A DNA stretch of 64,000 nucleotides, taken from positions 1 through 64,000 of the forward strand of contig NZ_NKHG01000079.1 in NCBI RefSeq assembly GCF_002744245.1, given 5' to 3'. Of the stretch, positions 1 through 8,325 are shown piece by piece (the stretch's first letter is position 1; the number at the start of each line of letters is the position of its first letter). Source of the stretch: Bacillus pumilus. Lineage in GTDB: Bacteria > Bacillota > Bacilli > Bacillales > Bacillaceae. A program made the position numbers and the translations under genes. The notes below the pieces were generated by a model. It saw nothing but the letters and a program-made list of their open reading frames with translations. It made no database searches and was not told where the DNA came from.

Positions 1-36
1 CTGACACCGAATGCGAGGGTTTGTCTACACGCTGGA

Positions 37-66
37 CCCCCTTATCAACGGATAAGGGGCTTTTCT
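37..66 (+). terminator. Rho-independent terminator for a plus-strand gene left of the window
   Basis: A perfect 9-bp stem (CCCCTTATC / GATAAGGGG) with an AACG loop is followed by CTTTTCTTT on the plus strand. The T run is only on the plus side, so it ends a plus-strand transcript from the left, converging on the cheW-like gene. Confidence 0.75.
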
Positions 67-531
67 TTATGCCAATTCTTCTTTCATTCGCTCTGGCAAT
101 TGTTCGAGATCCTCAATTTTCCCAAGAAATTTGCTTGGATCCACTTGTAAAATCATCTTGTTCTCTCTCTCAACGACGCCGAAGAAATATTCAGATGCTT
201 TTGTGTTCATATGAAATGGCTTGATCTCGCTTAGCTCGATATCAATGATATCTTTTGCATCTGAGACTAGGCAGCCAATCATTTGATCGTTTAGTTCAAA
301 TAGTAAAATCTTGGACTGTTCGGTCACGTCAAGAGGCTTTCCGTGAAGCATGACGCCTGTGTCACTAACTGGAATGACCTCTCCTCTTAATGACATCAGT
401 CCTTTAATCTCTTTTGGAAGGTTCGATACCTCTTGTAAATAAGGTATCTTTTCAATCGAACGAATATGATCTACACTGATGCCAAAATCCTCTTGTCCCA
501 CTTGGAAAATAATGATCTTTTGAGTGCTCAC
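67..531 (-). CDS. Stand-alone CheW-domain chemotaxis coupling protein
   Basis: A 154-residue protein that is a single CheW-like SH3 domain. The family links chemoreceptors to the CheA kinase at the inner face of the membrane. Visible family features are the start IIIFQVGQEDFGISV, the core GLMSLRGEVIPV near residues 44-55 and ILLFEL near 75-80. There is no receiver domain, so it is not CheV. The start is GTG with GGAGA 6 bases upstream. It lies 14 bases after yqjE and is probably the last gene of the yqjC-yqjD-yqjE operon, an odd place for a chemotaxis gene; from memory B. subtilis has no CheW protein here. The usual cheW of the flagellar cluster is not in this window, so I read this as an extra paralogue. 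The partner receptor is unknown. Confidence 0.85.
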   Translation of the reverse strand: MSTQKIIIFQVGQEDFGISVDHIRSIEKIPYLQEVSNLPKEIKGLMSLRGEVIPVSDTGVMLHGKPLDVTEQSKILLFELNDQMIGCLVSDAKDIIDIELSEIKPFHMNTKASEYFFGVVERENKMILQVDPSKFLGKIEDLEQLPERMKEELA

Positions 532-545
532 AGAGTCTCCTGCCT

Positions 546-1667
546 TTACGATGGATTTGTCGTTTCTTCGATAATGGCGAGAACCATTTCAGCTGTTTTG
601 ACTAATTCTTCAATCGGCATTTTCTCATTTTTCGTATGAATATCTTCATATCCAACAGCTAGGTTGACGGTTGGGACGCCGTTCCCGGCAATGACGTTTG
701 CATCACTGCCTCCCCCGCTTGTTTGTAGTTCTGAAGGGCGGCCAATTTTCGCAGCCGCTTTTTTCGCCACTTCAACGACTTGATCGCCGTGAGAGAATTT
801 GAAGCCCGGATACATGATGTCAATTTGTACATCGGCATTTCCGCCCATTTCTTTAGCGGTTTTTTCAAAGGCTTCTTTCATCTTCGCTACTTGCGCTTCC
901 ATTTTTGCCGGTTCTAAAGAGCGCGCCTCTGCAAGAATATCGACTTGATCGCAAACAATATTTGTTTGTGTTCCGCCTTCAAAACGGCCGATATTCGCCG
1001 TTGTTTCTTCGTCAATGCGGCCAAGCGGCATGCTGGCAATCGCTTTTGATGCAATGGTAATTGCAGACACACCTTTTTCAGGTGCAACACCTGCGTGAGC
1101 TGTTTTTCCGTAAATGGTTGCACGTACTTTCGCCTGTGTGGGCGCAGCTACAATAATCGTACCGACCCTGCCATCTGAATCGAGGGCATAGCCAAATTTT
1201 GCTGTCATCAGTTTTGGGTCTAATGCTTTTGCTCCAACAAGTCCTGATTCCTCACCTGCCGTAATAACAAATTCAATGGAACCATGTGGTACATTTTTCT
1301 CTTTCAGCACCCGAATCGCTTCAAACATAGCGGCAAGTCCTGTTTTATCGTCAGCACCAAGAATTGTTGTTCCATCGGTCTTAACATAGCCGTCTTCAAC
1401 GATTGGCTTGACCCCATTACCTGGAACAACTGTATCCATATGAGAAGTGAAATAGATCGTATCAGCCTCTTGTGTTCCTTCAAGTGTGCAGATCAGGTTG
1501 CCTGCACCGTGACCAGTTTTTGCTTTTGAATCGTCTTCGACCACCTTAAGTCCAAGCTGCGTAAATTTCTCTTTTAATACCTCAACAATTTTTTCTTCGT
1601 GTTTTGTTTCGGAATCGACTTGAACGAGCTCTAAAAATTCATCTAGTAGGCGTTTCTCATTGATCAT
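546..1667 (-). CDS. yqjE: Peptidase of the M20/PepT tripeptidase-like family (YqjE)
   Basis: A zinc-dependent exopeptidase of the M20 family, about 373 residues, cytoplasmic, likely to release N-terminal residues from short peptides. Metal-ligand motifs are visible: TSHMDTVVPG (His and Asp), GADDKTGLA (bridging Asp), TAGEESGLVGA (catalytic Glu pair) and YALDSDG. An upstream in-frame ATG exists at 1703, but ATG 1667 has AGGAGGAG at the right distance and gives the usual N-terminus MINEKRLL, so I use 1667. The gene starts 16 bases after yqjD ends and is probably cotranscribed with it. Substrate range is inferred from the family only. Confidence 0.9.
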   Translation of the reverse strand: MINEKRLLDEFLELVQVDSETKHEEKIVEVLKEKFTQLGLKVVEDDSKAKTGHGAGNLICTLEGTQEADTIYFTSHMDTVVPGNGVKPIVEDGYVKTDGTTILGADDKTGLAAMFEAIRVLKEKNVPHGSIEFVITAGEESGLVGAKALDPKLMTAKFGYALDSDGRVGTIIVAAPTQAKVRATIYGKTAHAGVAPEKGVSAITIASKAIASMPLGRIDEETTANIGRFEGGTQTNIVCDQVDILAEARSLEPAKMEAQVAKMKEAFEKTAKEMGGNADVQIDIMYPGFKFSHGDQVVEVAKKAAAKIGRPSELQTSGGGSDANVIAGNGVPTVNLAVGYEDIHTKNEKMPIEELVKTAEMVLAIIEETTNPS

Positions 1668-1683
1668 GATTATGCTCCTCCTC

Positions 1684-3153
1684 TTATAGCGGCATGTTGC
1701 CATGCTTTTTTAACGGTCTATCTTCTACTTTACTGCGAAGCAGGTCAAATGAGCGAATCAATCGCTCTCTCGTTTCAGCTGGTGATAAAATATCGTCTAT
1801 AAGCCCTAACTGTGCCGCTTTTATGATGTTTGGTTCCTTGTCTAACTCCCGCGAGGCAGGATGGACAATTTCATCTGCGAACATTTTTCCCATGACATCA
1901 ATTTCTGCCTCTGGCCATGCATAAACAAAGTCAGCACCTAGCCCCTTACTATTCATGGCGACATATGCACCGCCAAACGCCTTTCTTAAAATCACAGTAA
2001 TTTTTGGAACTGTCGCCTCAGCGTACGCATATAGCAGCTTCGCGCCGTGGCGGATAATCCCTGCATGCTCGGCTTTCTTCCCTGGTAAAAATCCAGGAAC
2101 GTCTACAAGGGTTAAAATGGGGATATGAAACGCATCGCAAAACCGAATAAACCTCGCCGCTTTATCAGCAGCGTCAAGATCAAGGCTCCCTGCCAGCACC
2201 TTTGGCTGGTTGGCGACAAGACCAATCGAAGACCCTTTTAGTCTGGCAAAACCTGTGACGATATTTTTCGAGAAACAAGGCTGGGTTTCAAAGAATGAGC
2301 GGTGATCGGTTATCGCTGTCACCACTTGTTTGACATCATAGGTGCGTGATGGATCCTTTGGCAATATCGTGCCTGGATCAAAGGCATCATGCTTTGATGC
2401 CTTCACATGAATGGTCGTCTGTTGATTCGTTGGTATGTATGTTAAAAGAGTTCGAACAGCTTGTAACACGTCCTTCTCATCTTTCCCAGTATAGTGCACA
2501 TTCCCGCTTGTCTGGTGCTGAACATTTGCACCGCCAAGCCGGTCAGGACAGACCGTTTCTCCTGTTGCCTTTTCTATGACTTTCGGACCAGTTAAAAACA
2601 TATGGGCTGTTTGCTCGGTCATTAACACAAAATCAGTTAATGCAGGAGAATAGACTGCACCTCCAGCACATGAGCCTAAAATAACGGATATTTGCGGGAT
2701 TTGACCAGAGTACAGCACGTTCCGTTTAAAAATCTGACCGTATCCTTCTAATGATACCACACCCTCTTGAATTCTCGCACCACCTGAGTCTTTTAGACCG
2801 ATGATGGGCATTTGGTTTTGAGCGGCCAAATCCATTAAAGATGCGATTTTTTTGGCGTGCATTTCACCTAATGAACCACCGTATACCGTCGCATCTTGCG
2901 CATAGACACAGACCGGTCTTTCATGAATCAATCCCGTTCCAATGACGACGCCGTCACCTACATACTCTGACCTGTGGCCTTTTGCAAATGGCTGGATTTC
3001 CATAAAACTTCCTCGATCAAGAAGTTCATGAAGTCGTTCACGAACAGATAGCTTTCCTTTGTTCCGGTGAGCCATTACTCGTTTTTCACCACCGCCCATT
3101 AAAGCCTTCTTTCGCCATTCAGCCAAGTCATTGAATGATTCATTCATCGCCAT
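1684..3153 (-). CDS. yqjD: Acyl-CoA carboxylase carboxyltransferase subunit (YqjD, propionyl-CoA carboxylase beta-like)
   Basis: A 489-residue protein of the biotin-dependent carboxyltransferase family (propionyl-CoA carboxylase beta / methylmalonyl-CoA decarboxylase alpha). It moves CO2 between carboxybiotin and an acyl-CoA. The two crotonase-like halves are visible, with DSGGARIQEGV in the N-half and LVDVPGFLPG followed by AFGGAYVAMNSK in the C-half. The start ATG has AAAGGAG 6 bases upstream and overlaps the end of yqjC by 14 bases. Its neighbour is a methylmalonyl-CoA epimerase, which supports a propionyl/methylmalonyl-CoA route. No dedicated biotin carboxylase or biotin carrier lies beside it; it may borrow another. 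The direction of the reaction in the cell is not shown by the sequence. Confidence 0.9.
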   Translation of the reverse strand: MAMNESFNDLAEWRKKALMGGGEKRVMAHRNKGKLSVRERLHELLDRGSFMEIQPFAKGHRSEYVGDGVVIGTGLIHERPVCVYAQDATVYGGSLGEMHAKKIASLMDLAAQNQMPIIGLKDSGGARIQEGVVSLEGYGQIFKRNVLYSGQIPQISVILGSCAGGAVYSPALTDFVLMTEQTAHMFLTGPKVIEKATGETVCPDRLGGANVQHQTSGNVHYTGKDEKDVLQAVRTLLTYIPTNQQTTIHVKASKHDAFDPGTILPKDPSRTYDVKQVVTAITDHRSFFETQPCFSKNIVTGFARLKGSSIGLVANQPKVLAGSLDLDAADKAARFIRFCDAFHIPILTLVDVPGFLPGKKAEHAGIIRHGAKLLYAYAEATVPKITVILRKAFGGAYVAMNSKGLGADFVYAWPEAEIDVMGKMFADEIVHPASRELDKEPNIIKAAQLGLIDDILSPAETRERLIRSFDLLRSKVEDRPLKKHGNMPL

Positions 3154-3562
3154 ATTTCTCTCCTTTCAAGGGCTCACACAATTCAATTAACACACCAGAT
3201 GTTTCTTTTGGTGAAATAAACGCGATGCGCTTTCCGTTAGCGCCGATTTGTGCGTTTTTTTGAATGAGCTGTACGCCCAGCTGGTCAAGTTGACTGAGAT
3301 CAGCCTGAATATCACCTGACTTTAATGCAATATGATGAAGCCCCTCTCCTCTTTTCGATAAGAAGGTATGTAGTTTGCTGTGATCTGACATCGGTTCAAT
3401 CAATTCAATGTGCAGCTCACCAAGTGAAACGAAGGATGCCTTGATCTCCTGCTCAGGAATTTCTTGTATGTCTGAAAATTGCCAGTTAAACAGCTGTTGA
3501 AGCGTTTGACTTGTTTTTTTAATAGAAAAGACGGCAATGGCGATATGATCGACTTGGTTCAT
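3140..3562 (-). CDS. yqjC: Methylmalonyl-CoA epimerase (VOC family, YqjC)
   Basis: About 140 residues, glyoxalase/VOC fold. The family interconverts (R)- and (S)-methylmalonyl-CoA with a divalent metal. The N-terminal strand motif VDHIAIAV and the second-half GEGLHHIALKSGDI carry the expected metal-binding histidines, and the end has a Glu-containing VLIELCEP motif. I use ATG 3562, which has AAGGAAG about 9 bases upstream; an upstream in-frame codon at 3595 lacks a ribosome site. It is the first gene of the yqjC-yqjD-yqjE-cheW cluster and overlaps yqjD. Confidence 0.88.
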   Translation of the reverse strand: MNQVDHIAIAVFSIKKTSQTLQQLFNWQFSDIQEIPEQEIKASFVSLGELHIELIEPMSDHSKLHTFLSKRGEGLHHIALKSGDIQADLSQLDQLGVQLIQKNAQIGANGKRIAFISPKETSGVLIELCEPLKGEKYGDE

Positions 3563-3662
3563 CCGTTCACTTCCTTTTTTGATCACTTGTCGCATGTGAA
3601 AAAACCAGATAGAATAAAGAAAGGTGCGCTTGTCGCAAAAATTTTGGTTATAGGGGTGCGAT

Positions 3663-3755
3663 ATGTCTCAGAAATTCATGAAATTTATGGTATTGCTCAT
3701 GATTAGCTTGCTGTTAATTTCTTCACTTTTAGCAGGAGCAGCAACCTTTTTATAA
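3663..3755 (+). CDS. prli42: Prli42-like small membrane protein (30 aa)
   Basis: A 30-codon plus-strand gene that starts MSQKFMKFMVLLMI, continues as one hydrophobic helix, and ends SSLLAGAATFL. The charged N-terminus, single membrane span and SLLAG...FL tail match the Prli42 miniprotein family, which in Listeria anchors the stressosome to the membrane. AGGGGTG lies 4 bases upstream of the ATG. It sits alone between two minus-strand genes. The assignment rests on pattern recognition of a very short protein. Confidence 0.72.
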   Translation: MSQKFMKFMVLLMISLLLISSLLAGAATFL

Positions 3756-3771
3756 GGTTTCTATAAAAGCA

Positions 3772-3814
3772 GACAAGCAGGTTATTCGTTCGATCAACGA
3801 ATGGCCTGTTTGTC
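3772..3814 (-). terminator. Hairpin terminator at the end of the L,D-transpeptidase gene
   Basis: Outer arms GACAAGCAG / CTGTTTGTC and inner arms ATTCGTT / AACGAAT form a long imperfect stem. Read on the minus strand it is followed by TGCTTTTATAG. It overlaps the last codons of the minus-strand gene and could also stop the small plus-strand prli42 transcript. Confidence 0.6.
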
Positions 3815-4303
3815 TTTGGCTAGCTTTTCAAATGAATCGCTTGATTTCGTAATCCACACCTTTGTTCCAATTGGAAGCTGTTCAAACAGCTTTTCTACAT
3901 CTTGATTATGAAGTCTCACACAGCCTGCCGTGATAAATTTCCCAATCGATGTTTCATCACTTGTTCCATGAATCCCATAGGTTCTTCCATCTGTTCCTCG
4001 TGCATCAAATCCAATCCATCTTCGGCCAAGGGGGTTATTCTTCGCGCCACCTTCTATGTTTTTTCTTCTGTAATAAGGGTCTTTCGCTTTGATCATAATG
4101 GTAAATTCACCTTCTGGCGTTAAATCGGTTGTTTTCCCTGTAGAAGCAGGATATACCTCTTGTACTTTTCCATGATCAATATAAGCAAGTTCATTCGTTT
4201 GTTTATTAATAATGACATAGGGGTCTCCTGGAAGCGGGTTCTGCCCGAGCGGCCAGATAGGCGAAAGGGACATGACCAACACGGTATAAAATAAAAGACG
4301 CAT
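3794..4303 (-). CDS. yqjB: L,D-transpeptidase (YkuD domain), probably YqjB
   Basis: A 169-residue secreted or membrane-anchored enzyme with an N-terminal hydrophobic segment (residues 1-20) followed by a YkuD catalytic domain. Residues 29-36 (YVIINKQT) start the domain; His112 in IHGTS and Cys128 in GCVRL form the expected catalytic motif (H...GCVRL). The family makes 3-3 cross-links in peptidoglycan or attaches proteins to it, acting outside the membrane. ATG 4303 has AGGAGG-like sequence upstream. The symbol is from remembered position next to yqjA and is less certain than the family. Confidence 0.85.
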   Translation of the reverse strand: MRLLFYTVLVMSLSPIWPLGQNPLPGDPYVIINKQTNELAYIDHGKVQEVYPASTGKTTDLTPEGEFTIMIKAKDPYYRRKNIEGGAKNNPLGRRWIGFDARGTDGRTYGIHGTSDETSIGKFITAGCVRLHNQDVEKLFEQLPIGTKVWITKSSDSFEKLAKDKQAIR

Positions 4304-4356
4304 AGGCTCCTCCTTTTTCCATTAGATTGACCAATGAAGGAGGAACTCATGCGTCT

Positions 4357-5310
4357 CTATTCTTTCATCCCTTTAAAATAGCTTTTCAGCACTAAATATT
4401 GTTCCATTTCCCCGAGGAAATGAAAGAGAGCGGCTCTTGCTTCAAATTCTTCTCGTGTTTGCGGAAGCGGAAGAGCATCGAACTCTTCTTTCATATCAAC
4501 GAGACGTCTTAAAAACTTATGCGCCGTGTTGCCTGGGTGAATATGTTCGCGTAAGTCTCTGACGTATTCTGCAATGATTTGTCCATGCTCAGTTGTGATG
4601 GAAATGGACGTAATTTTCGGAAGCACTCGTTCAATGATCTCAAATTGCTTTTGTCTCATATTGAAATAATGATAATACAGATTTTCATGTCTTAGCACAT
4701 GATTTTCAACATCGCGGTATGCAAGAGCTTTCGCTTCCTTGATCAATTGATGTGTCTCTGGTATTTCTTTTCCTGTCCAGTCCTGTTTCCCTGTCATTAA
4801 GTATTGCTCGATTTCTTCAAAGATTTTTGCGAAATTGGCTTCAATCTGTTCACTGTATCGTTTCAGCTTTTTATCGACACTTGGCATATACAGGTTCATA
4901 ATGAGCGCTACACCAACACCAATCGTGATCAGTAGAAGCTCATTCCAGATGAGATGAAGGGTAATCCCACCAGACATGTAAAGATGAAGGATGATGACAG
5001 AGCTTGTGACAATCCCTTCTTTAATGCGGAGCAAAACGGTTGTCGGAATGAAGACGAGCAGCATGAGCCCTATGACGAAAGGATGATAACCAATCAGATC
5101 AAAAAATAAATAAGAAAATAAAATGGCGAGACTGCATGCTGCAAACCGAGCACCTGATGCTAAGAGTGACCTTTTTTTCGTCACCTGAATACACAGGATC
5201 GTAATAATCCCAGCAGCTGAATAATTTTGCAAGCCAAGCATTTGGGCAAGATAAATGGCTATAGCTGTTCCTAATGCTGTTTTCAGCGTTCGGTAGCCGA
5301 TTTTAAACAT
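4357..5310 (-). CDS. yqjA: Aromatic acid exporter family membrane protein YqjA
   Basis: About 317 residues. The first 140 hold several hydrophobic helices (ALGTAIAIYLAQMLGL, AAGIITILCIQV, FVIGLMLLVFIPTTVLL, LLLITIGVGVALIMNLY), and the C-terminal half is soluble and charged, as in the aromatic acid exporter family (ArAE_1, DUF939 C-terminal domain). ATG 5310 is chosen because AAAGGGTGA lies in place upstream; an in-frame codon at 5343 has none. It lies downstream of the arginine transporter but after a hairpin, so it likely has its own promoter; a TATAAT lies near 5383. The substrate is unknown. Confidence 0.82.
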   Translation of the reverse strand: MFKIGYRTLKTALGTAIAIYLAQMLGLQNYSAAGIITILCIQVTKKRSLLASGARFAACSLAILFSYLFFDLIGYHPFVIGLMLLVFIPTTVLLRIKEGIVTSSVIILHLYMSGGITLHLIWNELLLITIGVGVALIMNLYMPSVDKKLKRYSEQIEANFAKIFEEIEQYLMTGKQDWTGKEIPETHQLIKEAKALAYRDVENHVLRHENLYYHYFNMRQKQFEIIERVLPKITSISITTEHGQIIAEYVRDLREHIHPGNTAHKFLRRLVDMKEEFDALPLPQTREEFEARAALFHFLGEMEQYLVLKSYFKGMKE

Positions 5311-5390
5311 GATGTGATTCACCCTTTTCTGTCTTGTTTCCATTCACTTTTGTGAAATCATGAACTTTTTTTACTTTCCCCATTATAATC

Positions 5391-5428
5391 AAAAAAAGAA
5401 GAAGATGTTAAGTCTCCTTCTCTTTTTT
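5391..5428 (-). terminator. Probable terminator after artR
   Basis: On the minus strand AGAAGGAGA and TCTTCTTC can pair around CTTAACA, followed directly by a run of seven T. The stem is imperfect. Confidence 0.5.
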
Positions 5429-5430
5429 CT

Positions 5431-6153
5431 TTATAATATTTTTTGTAGGAAGTCTTGAGCACGCTGTGAAGACGGTGATTCAAAGAATTGCACAGGGTTC
5501 GCCTCTTCCACGATTTTCCCGTCATCCATAAAGATCACGCGGTCGGCCACTTCTTTTGCAAAGCCCATTTCATGTGTGACGATGACGAGCGTCATTCCCG
5601 ATTGAGCCAGTTCTTTCATGACCTCTAATACTTCTTTCACCATTTCAGGATCAAGTGCAGAAGTTGGTTCGTCAAACAGCATAATGTCTGGTGTCATCGC
5701 AAGGGCACGTGCAATCGCCACACGCTGCTTTTGACCGCCGGATAAACGATTCGGATAATCATCTTTCTTCTCTAAAAGCCCTACCTTTTTTAAAAGGTCT
5801 TCTGCTTGTTTTATGCTGTCTTCCTTCGATTGATTCTTTACATTCATTGGAGCATACGTAATATTTTCTAGCACGGTTTTATGAGGAAACAGATGGAAAT
5901 GCTGGAACACCATGCCGATGTTTTCACGCACTTTTAGTGCATTGGTTTTGGGATTTGTGATCTCCGTATCCTTAATCGTAATGACACCGGAAGTCGGCTT
6001 TTCAAGTAAGTTGATGCAGCGAAGGAACGTCGATTTTCCTGAACCAGATGGTCCAATGACTGCGACAACTTCCCCTTCTTTAATGGTGGTGTCAATTCCT
6101 TTCAGTACTTCATTTTTGCCAAATGTTTTTGTGAGTTTCGCTATTTTAATCAT
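5431..6153 (-). CDS. artR: Arginine ABC transporter ATP-binding protein ArtR
   Basis: A 240-residue ABC ATPase of the polar amino acid class. Walker A GPSGSGKS is at residues 34-41, the signature is [15 protein letters not shown], and Walker B is IMLFDEP, followed by the switch histidine in VTHEM. It powers import through the ArtQ permease at the inner face of the membrane. It overlaps artQ by 8 bases, so the two are translationally coupled. Arginine specificity is taken from synteny with B. subtilis artPQR and from the ARG box at artP, not from the ATPase itself. Confidence 0.92.
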   Translation of the reverse strand: MIKIAKLTKTFGKNEVLKGIDTTIKEGEVVAVIGPSGSGKSTFLRCINLLEKPTSGVITIKDTEITNPKTNALKVRENIGMVFQHFHLFPHKTVLENITYAPMNVKNQSKEDSIKQAEDLLKKVGLLEKKDDYPNRLSGGQKQRVAIARALAMTPDIMLFDEPTSALDPEMVKEVLEVMKELAQSGMTLVIVTHEMGFAKEVADRVIFMDDGKIVEEANPVQFFESPSSQRAQDFLQKIL

Positions 6154-6802
6154 TTGATTTTAACTTCCTTTCCACCGATTTGCCGACAAAGGTGAGAACA
6201 AGCACGATGACATAATAGATGAGACCTGCAAAAATAAGCGGTTCAAGATAATTATACGTGACGGCACCTGCTTGATAGGCTCGTCTCATGACATCTCCCA
6301 GTCCTATGACTGTGACAATCGCTGATTCTTTTGTCAGTGTAATCGTTTCGTTCACAAGTGCAGGGGAAATATTTTTAAATGCTTGCGGAAGCAATAAGTC
6401 CTTCATCATTTTAGCATAAGGTATACCTAAAGCAACGGCCGCTTCTTTTTGACCTTTATCAATCGCATTAATACCCGCACGAATAATTTCAGATACATAT
6501 GCAGCCGAGTTTAGCGAAAATGCCGCTACAGCAGCCCAGTATTGATCGATTTGAAAGCCAAGCAGCTGGGGCAGACCAAAATAGATAATCAGCAGCTGAA
6601 GAACAAGCGGTGTGCCTCGGAAGATTGACGTATAAAAATCTGCAAGCCAAATGAGCGGCTTAAACACACTAATTTTGCAGAGCGTTAATAAGATCCCTAA
6701 AATAAAACCAAGGAAGAGTGATACGACTACAATAGAAAGCGTGACCTTAAGACCTTCTAAAATAAAGGGCATCTGAGGTATTACATCTTTAAAATCCATC
6801 AT
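6146..6802 (-). CDS. artQ: Arginine ABC transporter permease ArtQ
   Basis: A 218-residue membrane protein of the HisM/GlnP permease type. About five hydrophobic helices are visible, starting with [20 protein letters not shown]. The EAA loop that contacts the ATPase appears as [11 protein letters not shown], followed by [16 protein letters not shown]. It forms the membrane channel that takes amino acid from the ArtP lipoprotein. A strong hairpin (6853-6878) separates it from artP, so it is probably expressed at a lower level than the binding protein. Confidence 0.92.
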   Translation of the reverse strand: MMDFKDVIPQMPFILEGLKVTLSIVVVSLFLGFILGILLTLCKISVFKPLIWLADFYTSIFRGTPLVLQLLIIYFGLPQLLGFQIDQYWAAVAAFSLNSAAYVSEIIRAGINAIDKGQKEAAVALGIPYAKMMKDLLLPQAFKNISPALVNETITLTKESAIVTVIGLGDVMRRAYQAGAVTYNYLEPLIFAGLIYYVIVLVLTFVGKSVERKLKSND

Positions 6803-6852
6803 TATATTCTCCTTTTTTTGCCTTCATACGAAATCAAAGAATAAACAGGAAA

Positions 6853-6878
6853 AAAAGTTCAACACATGTTGAACTTTT
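6853..6878 (-). terminator. Intra-operon hairpin between artP and artQ
   Basis: A perfect 11-bp inverted repeat (AAAAGTTCAAC / GTTGAACTTTT) with a 4-base loop, followed on the minus strand by further T. It lies in the 125-base gap between artP and artQ and probably gives partial termination, so that more binding protein than permease is made. Confidence 0.7.
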
Positions 6879-6927
6879 CAGCGCTTTCTAATTGATTTTC
6901 ATGAATGACGCTGATCCTTTTCTTGAC

Positions 6928-7692
6928 TTACTTTTCGTCAGCAAACCATTTTTTAATCAATTCATCAAGTTCGCCATTATCCTTCATTTCTTTTAATGAT
7001 TGATTGAATTTCTCTGTTAAGTCGCTATTTTTTTTGAATGCAATGGCTGAACCTTCGTTTGAGCTATTCAATCCAAACGCTTGGAAATCTTTTTCCTTAT
7101 TTAAATAACCAGCAGCCACTTTATCTTCAATAATCGCTGCATCAAAGCGGCCTGCTTTGATTTCTTGAATAATATCAGAAATTTTATTACGATCTTCAAC
7201 CTTTAAATTATATGTCTTTTGCAAACCGTTTGCTTCATCTTGTTGAATAGATCCTAATTGAACACCAACTGTTTTGTCTTGTAAATCTTTCTCTGTTTTA
7301 ATGCCGCTTGAATTCTTTGATACAACCATGTTTTTAGCATTGTAATATACATCAGAGAAATCAACTTGTTTTTTACGTTTTTCTGTAGGCGTCATTCCTG
7401 CAAGAACAATATCAGCTTTGTTTGTTTTAAGTGCTGATACAAGGCTCGCAAAGTCCATGTCTTGAATGTCTAGCTTGTAGCCATTCTTTTTCGCAAGTGC
7501 TGTTGCAAGATCTACATCAAAACCGACAATTTTATCGCCATCTTTTGATTCAAATGGCGGATAATCTGCTGATGTCGCCATAACGAGCGTCTTGTTATCT
7601 CCTGATGCGTTTGAATTATTAGAAGAAGTTCCGCACGCTGCTAGTGCAGCTGCAAGACCAGCTGTCATAAGTAATAATAACCACTTTTTCAT
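6928..7692 (-). CDS. artP: Arginine-binding lipoprotein ArtP
   Basis: About 254 residues, extracellular solute-binding protein family 3. The N-terminus is a lipoprotein signal: MKKW, a hydrophobic stretch, then LAAC as the lipobox with Ser/Asn-rich spacer after the Cys. The body has the usual DLATALAKKNGYKLDIQDM and QDKTVGVQLGS motifs. ATG 7692 is used because GGGAGG lies 9 bases upstream and because it places the signal peptide at the very N-terminus; a codon at 7746 would add residues before the signal. A sigma-A-type promoter and an ARG box lie just upstream, so repression by AhrC when arginine is plentiful is likely. Confidence 0.92.
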   Translation of the reverse strand: MKKWLLLLMTAGLAAALAACGTSSNNSNASGDNKTLVMATSADYPPFESKDGDKIVGFDVDLATALAKKNGYKLDIQDMDFASLVSALKTNKADIVLAGMTPTEKRKKQVDFSDVYYNAKNMVVSKNSSGIKTEKDLQDKTVGVQLGSIQQDEANGLQKTYNLKVEDRNKISDIIQEIKAGRFDAAIIEDKVAAGYLNKEKDFQAFGLNSSNEGSAIAFKKNSDLTEKFNQSLKEMKDNGELDELIKKWFADEK

Positions 7693-7727
7693 ATGATAAT
7701 GCCTCCCAGTATTTAAACTCATGTGTA

Positions 7728-7745
7728 GATTTGAATATTTATTCA
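7728..7745 (-). promoter_or_regulatory. ARG box (AhrC/ArgR operator) in the artP leader
   Basis: The minus strand reads GTGAATAAATATTCAAATC, close to the Bacillus ARG box ATGAATAAAAATTCAAG. It starts about 10 bases downstream of the -10 element, a classical repressor position. The regulator gene ahrC is in the same window. Confidence 0.65.
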
Positions 7746-7754
7746 CTATAATGT

Positions 7755-7783
7755 ATTTTAAACACTTTCTTTTTGATATGCAA
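7755..7783 (-). promoter_or_regulatory. Sigma-A promoter of artP
   Basis: The minus strand has TTGCAT, 17 bases, then TAAAAT. The -10 element ends about 63 bases before the artP start codon. Confidence 0.65.
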
Positions 7784-7824
7784 TAGTATTTTTCTAAAAT
7801 TATTTTGGTTCTTAAGCCTCACAA

Positions 7825-7857
7825 AATAAAAAACAGACCGATCAAAAGACCGGACTG
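7825..7857 (-). terminator. Terminator of brxB
   Basis: A 10-bp stem with one mismatch and one wobble (CAGTCCGGTC / GATCGGTCTG, TTTT loop) is followed by TTTTTTATTTTG on the minus strand. Confidence 0.75.
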
Positions 7858-7887
7858 CTTCATATTTATTCATCCAAAAGTAACATT

Positions 7888-8325
7888 TTATATTTCTTCA
7901 CAATGCTCATCGAAAGCAGCTTGAAGTTTTGACACAACTTCCATCGGCTCGTGTCCTTCAATTTCATGACGCTCTACCATTTTGATGATCTTTCCATCCT
8001 TTAATAGGGCAAATGATGGTGAAGACGGCGGGAAGCCTTCAAAGTATTCACGTGCTCTTGCCGTTGCCTCTTTGTCCTGTCCAGCAAACACTGTGAGCAA
8101 TTGATCTGGACGCTTATCGTAATGAACTGAATAGCCAGCAGCTGGTCTTGCAATACCGCCAGCACAGCCGCATACTGAATTCACCATGACAAGTGCCGTT
8201 CCTTTTTTAGTCAGTGCTTCATCTACTTCTTCAACTGTTGTCAGTTCTGTGTAGCCTGCTTGCTTGATCTCTTCTCTCGCTTGTTTCACAATATCATTCA
8301 TAAATAAATTAAAATCAATATTCAT
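7888..8325 (-). CDS. brxB: Bacilliredoxin BrxB (YqiW)
   Basis: A 145-residue DUF1094 protein. Cys52-Gly-Cys54 in NSVCGCAGG is the CGC active site of bacilliredoxins, which remove bacillithiol from S-bacillithiolated proteins after oxidative stress. Length and motif position agree with the family. AAGGAG lies 9 bases before the ATG. It is transcribed away from bmrU and has its own terminator, so it is a single-gene unit. Confidence 0.93.
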   Translation of the reverse strand: MNIDFNLFMNDIVKQAREEIKQAGYTELTTVEEVDEALTKKGTALVMVNSVCGCAGGIARPAAGYSVHYDKRPDQLLTVFAGQDKEATARAREYFEGFPPSSPSFALLKDGKIIKMVERHEIEGHEPMEVVSKLQAAFDEHCEEI

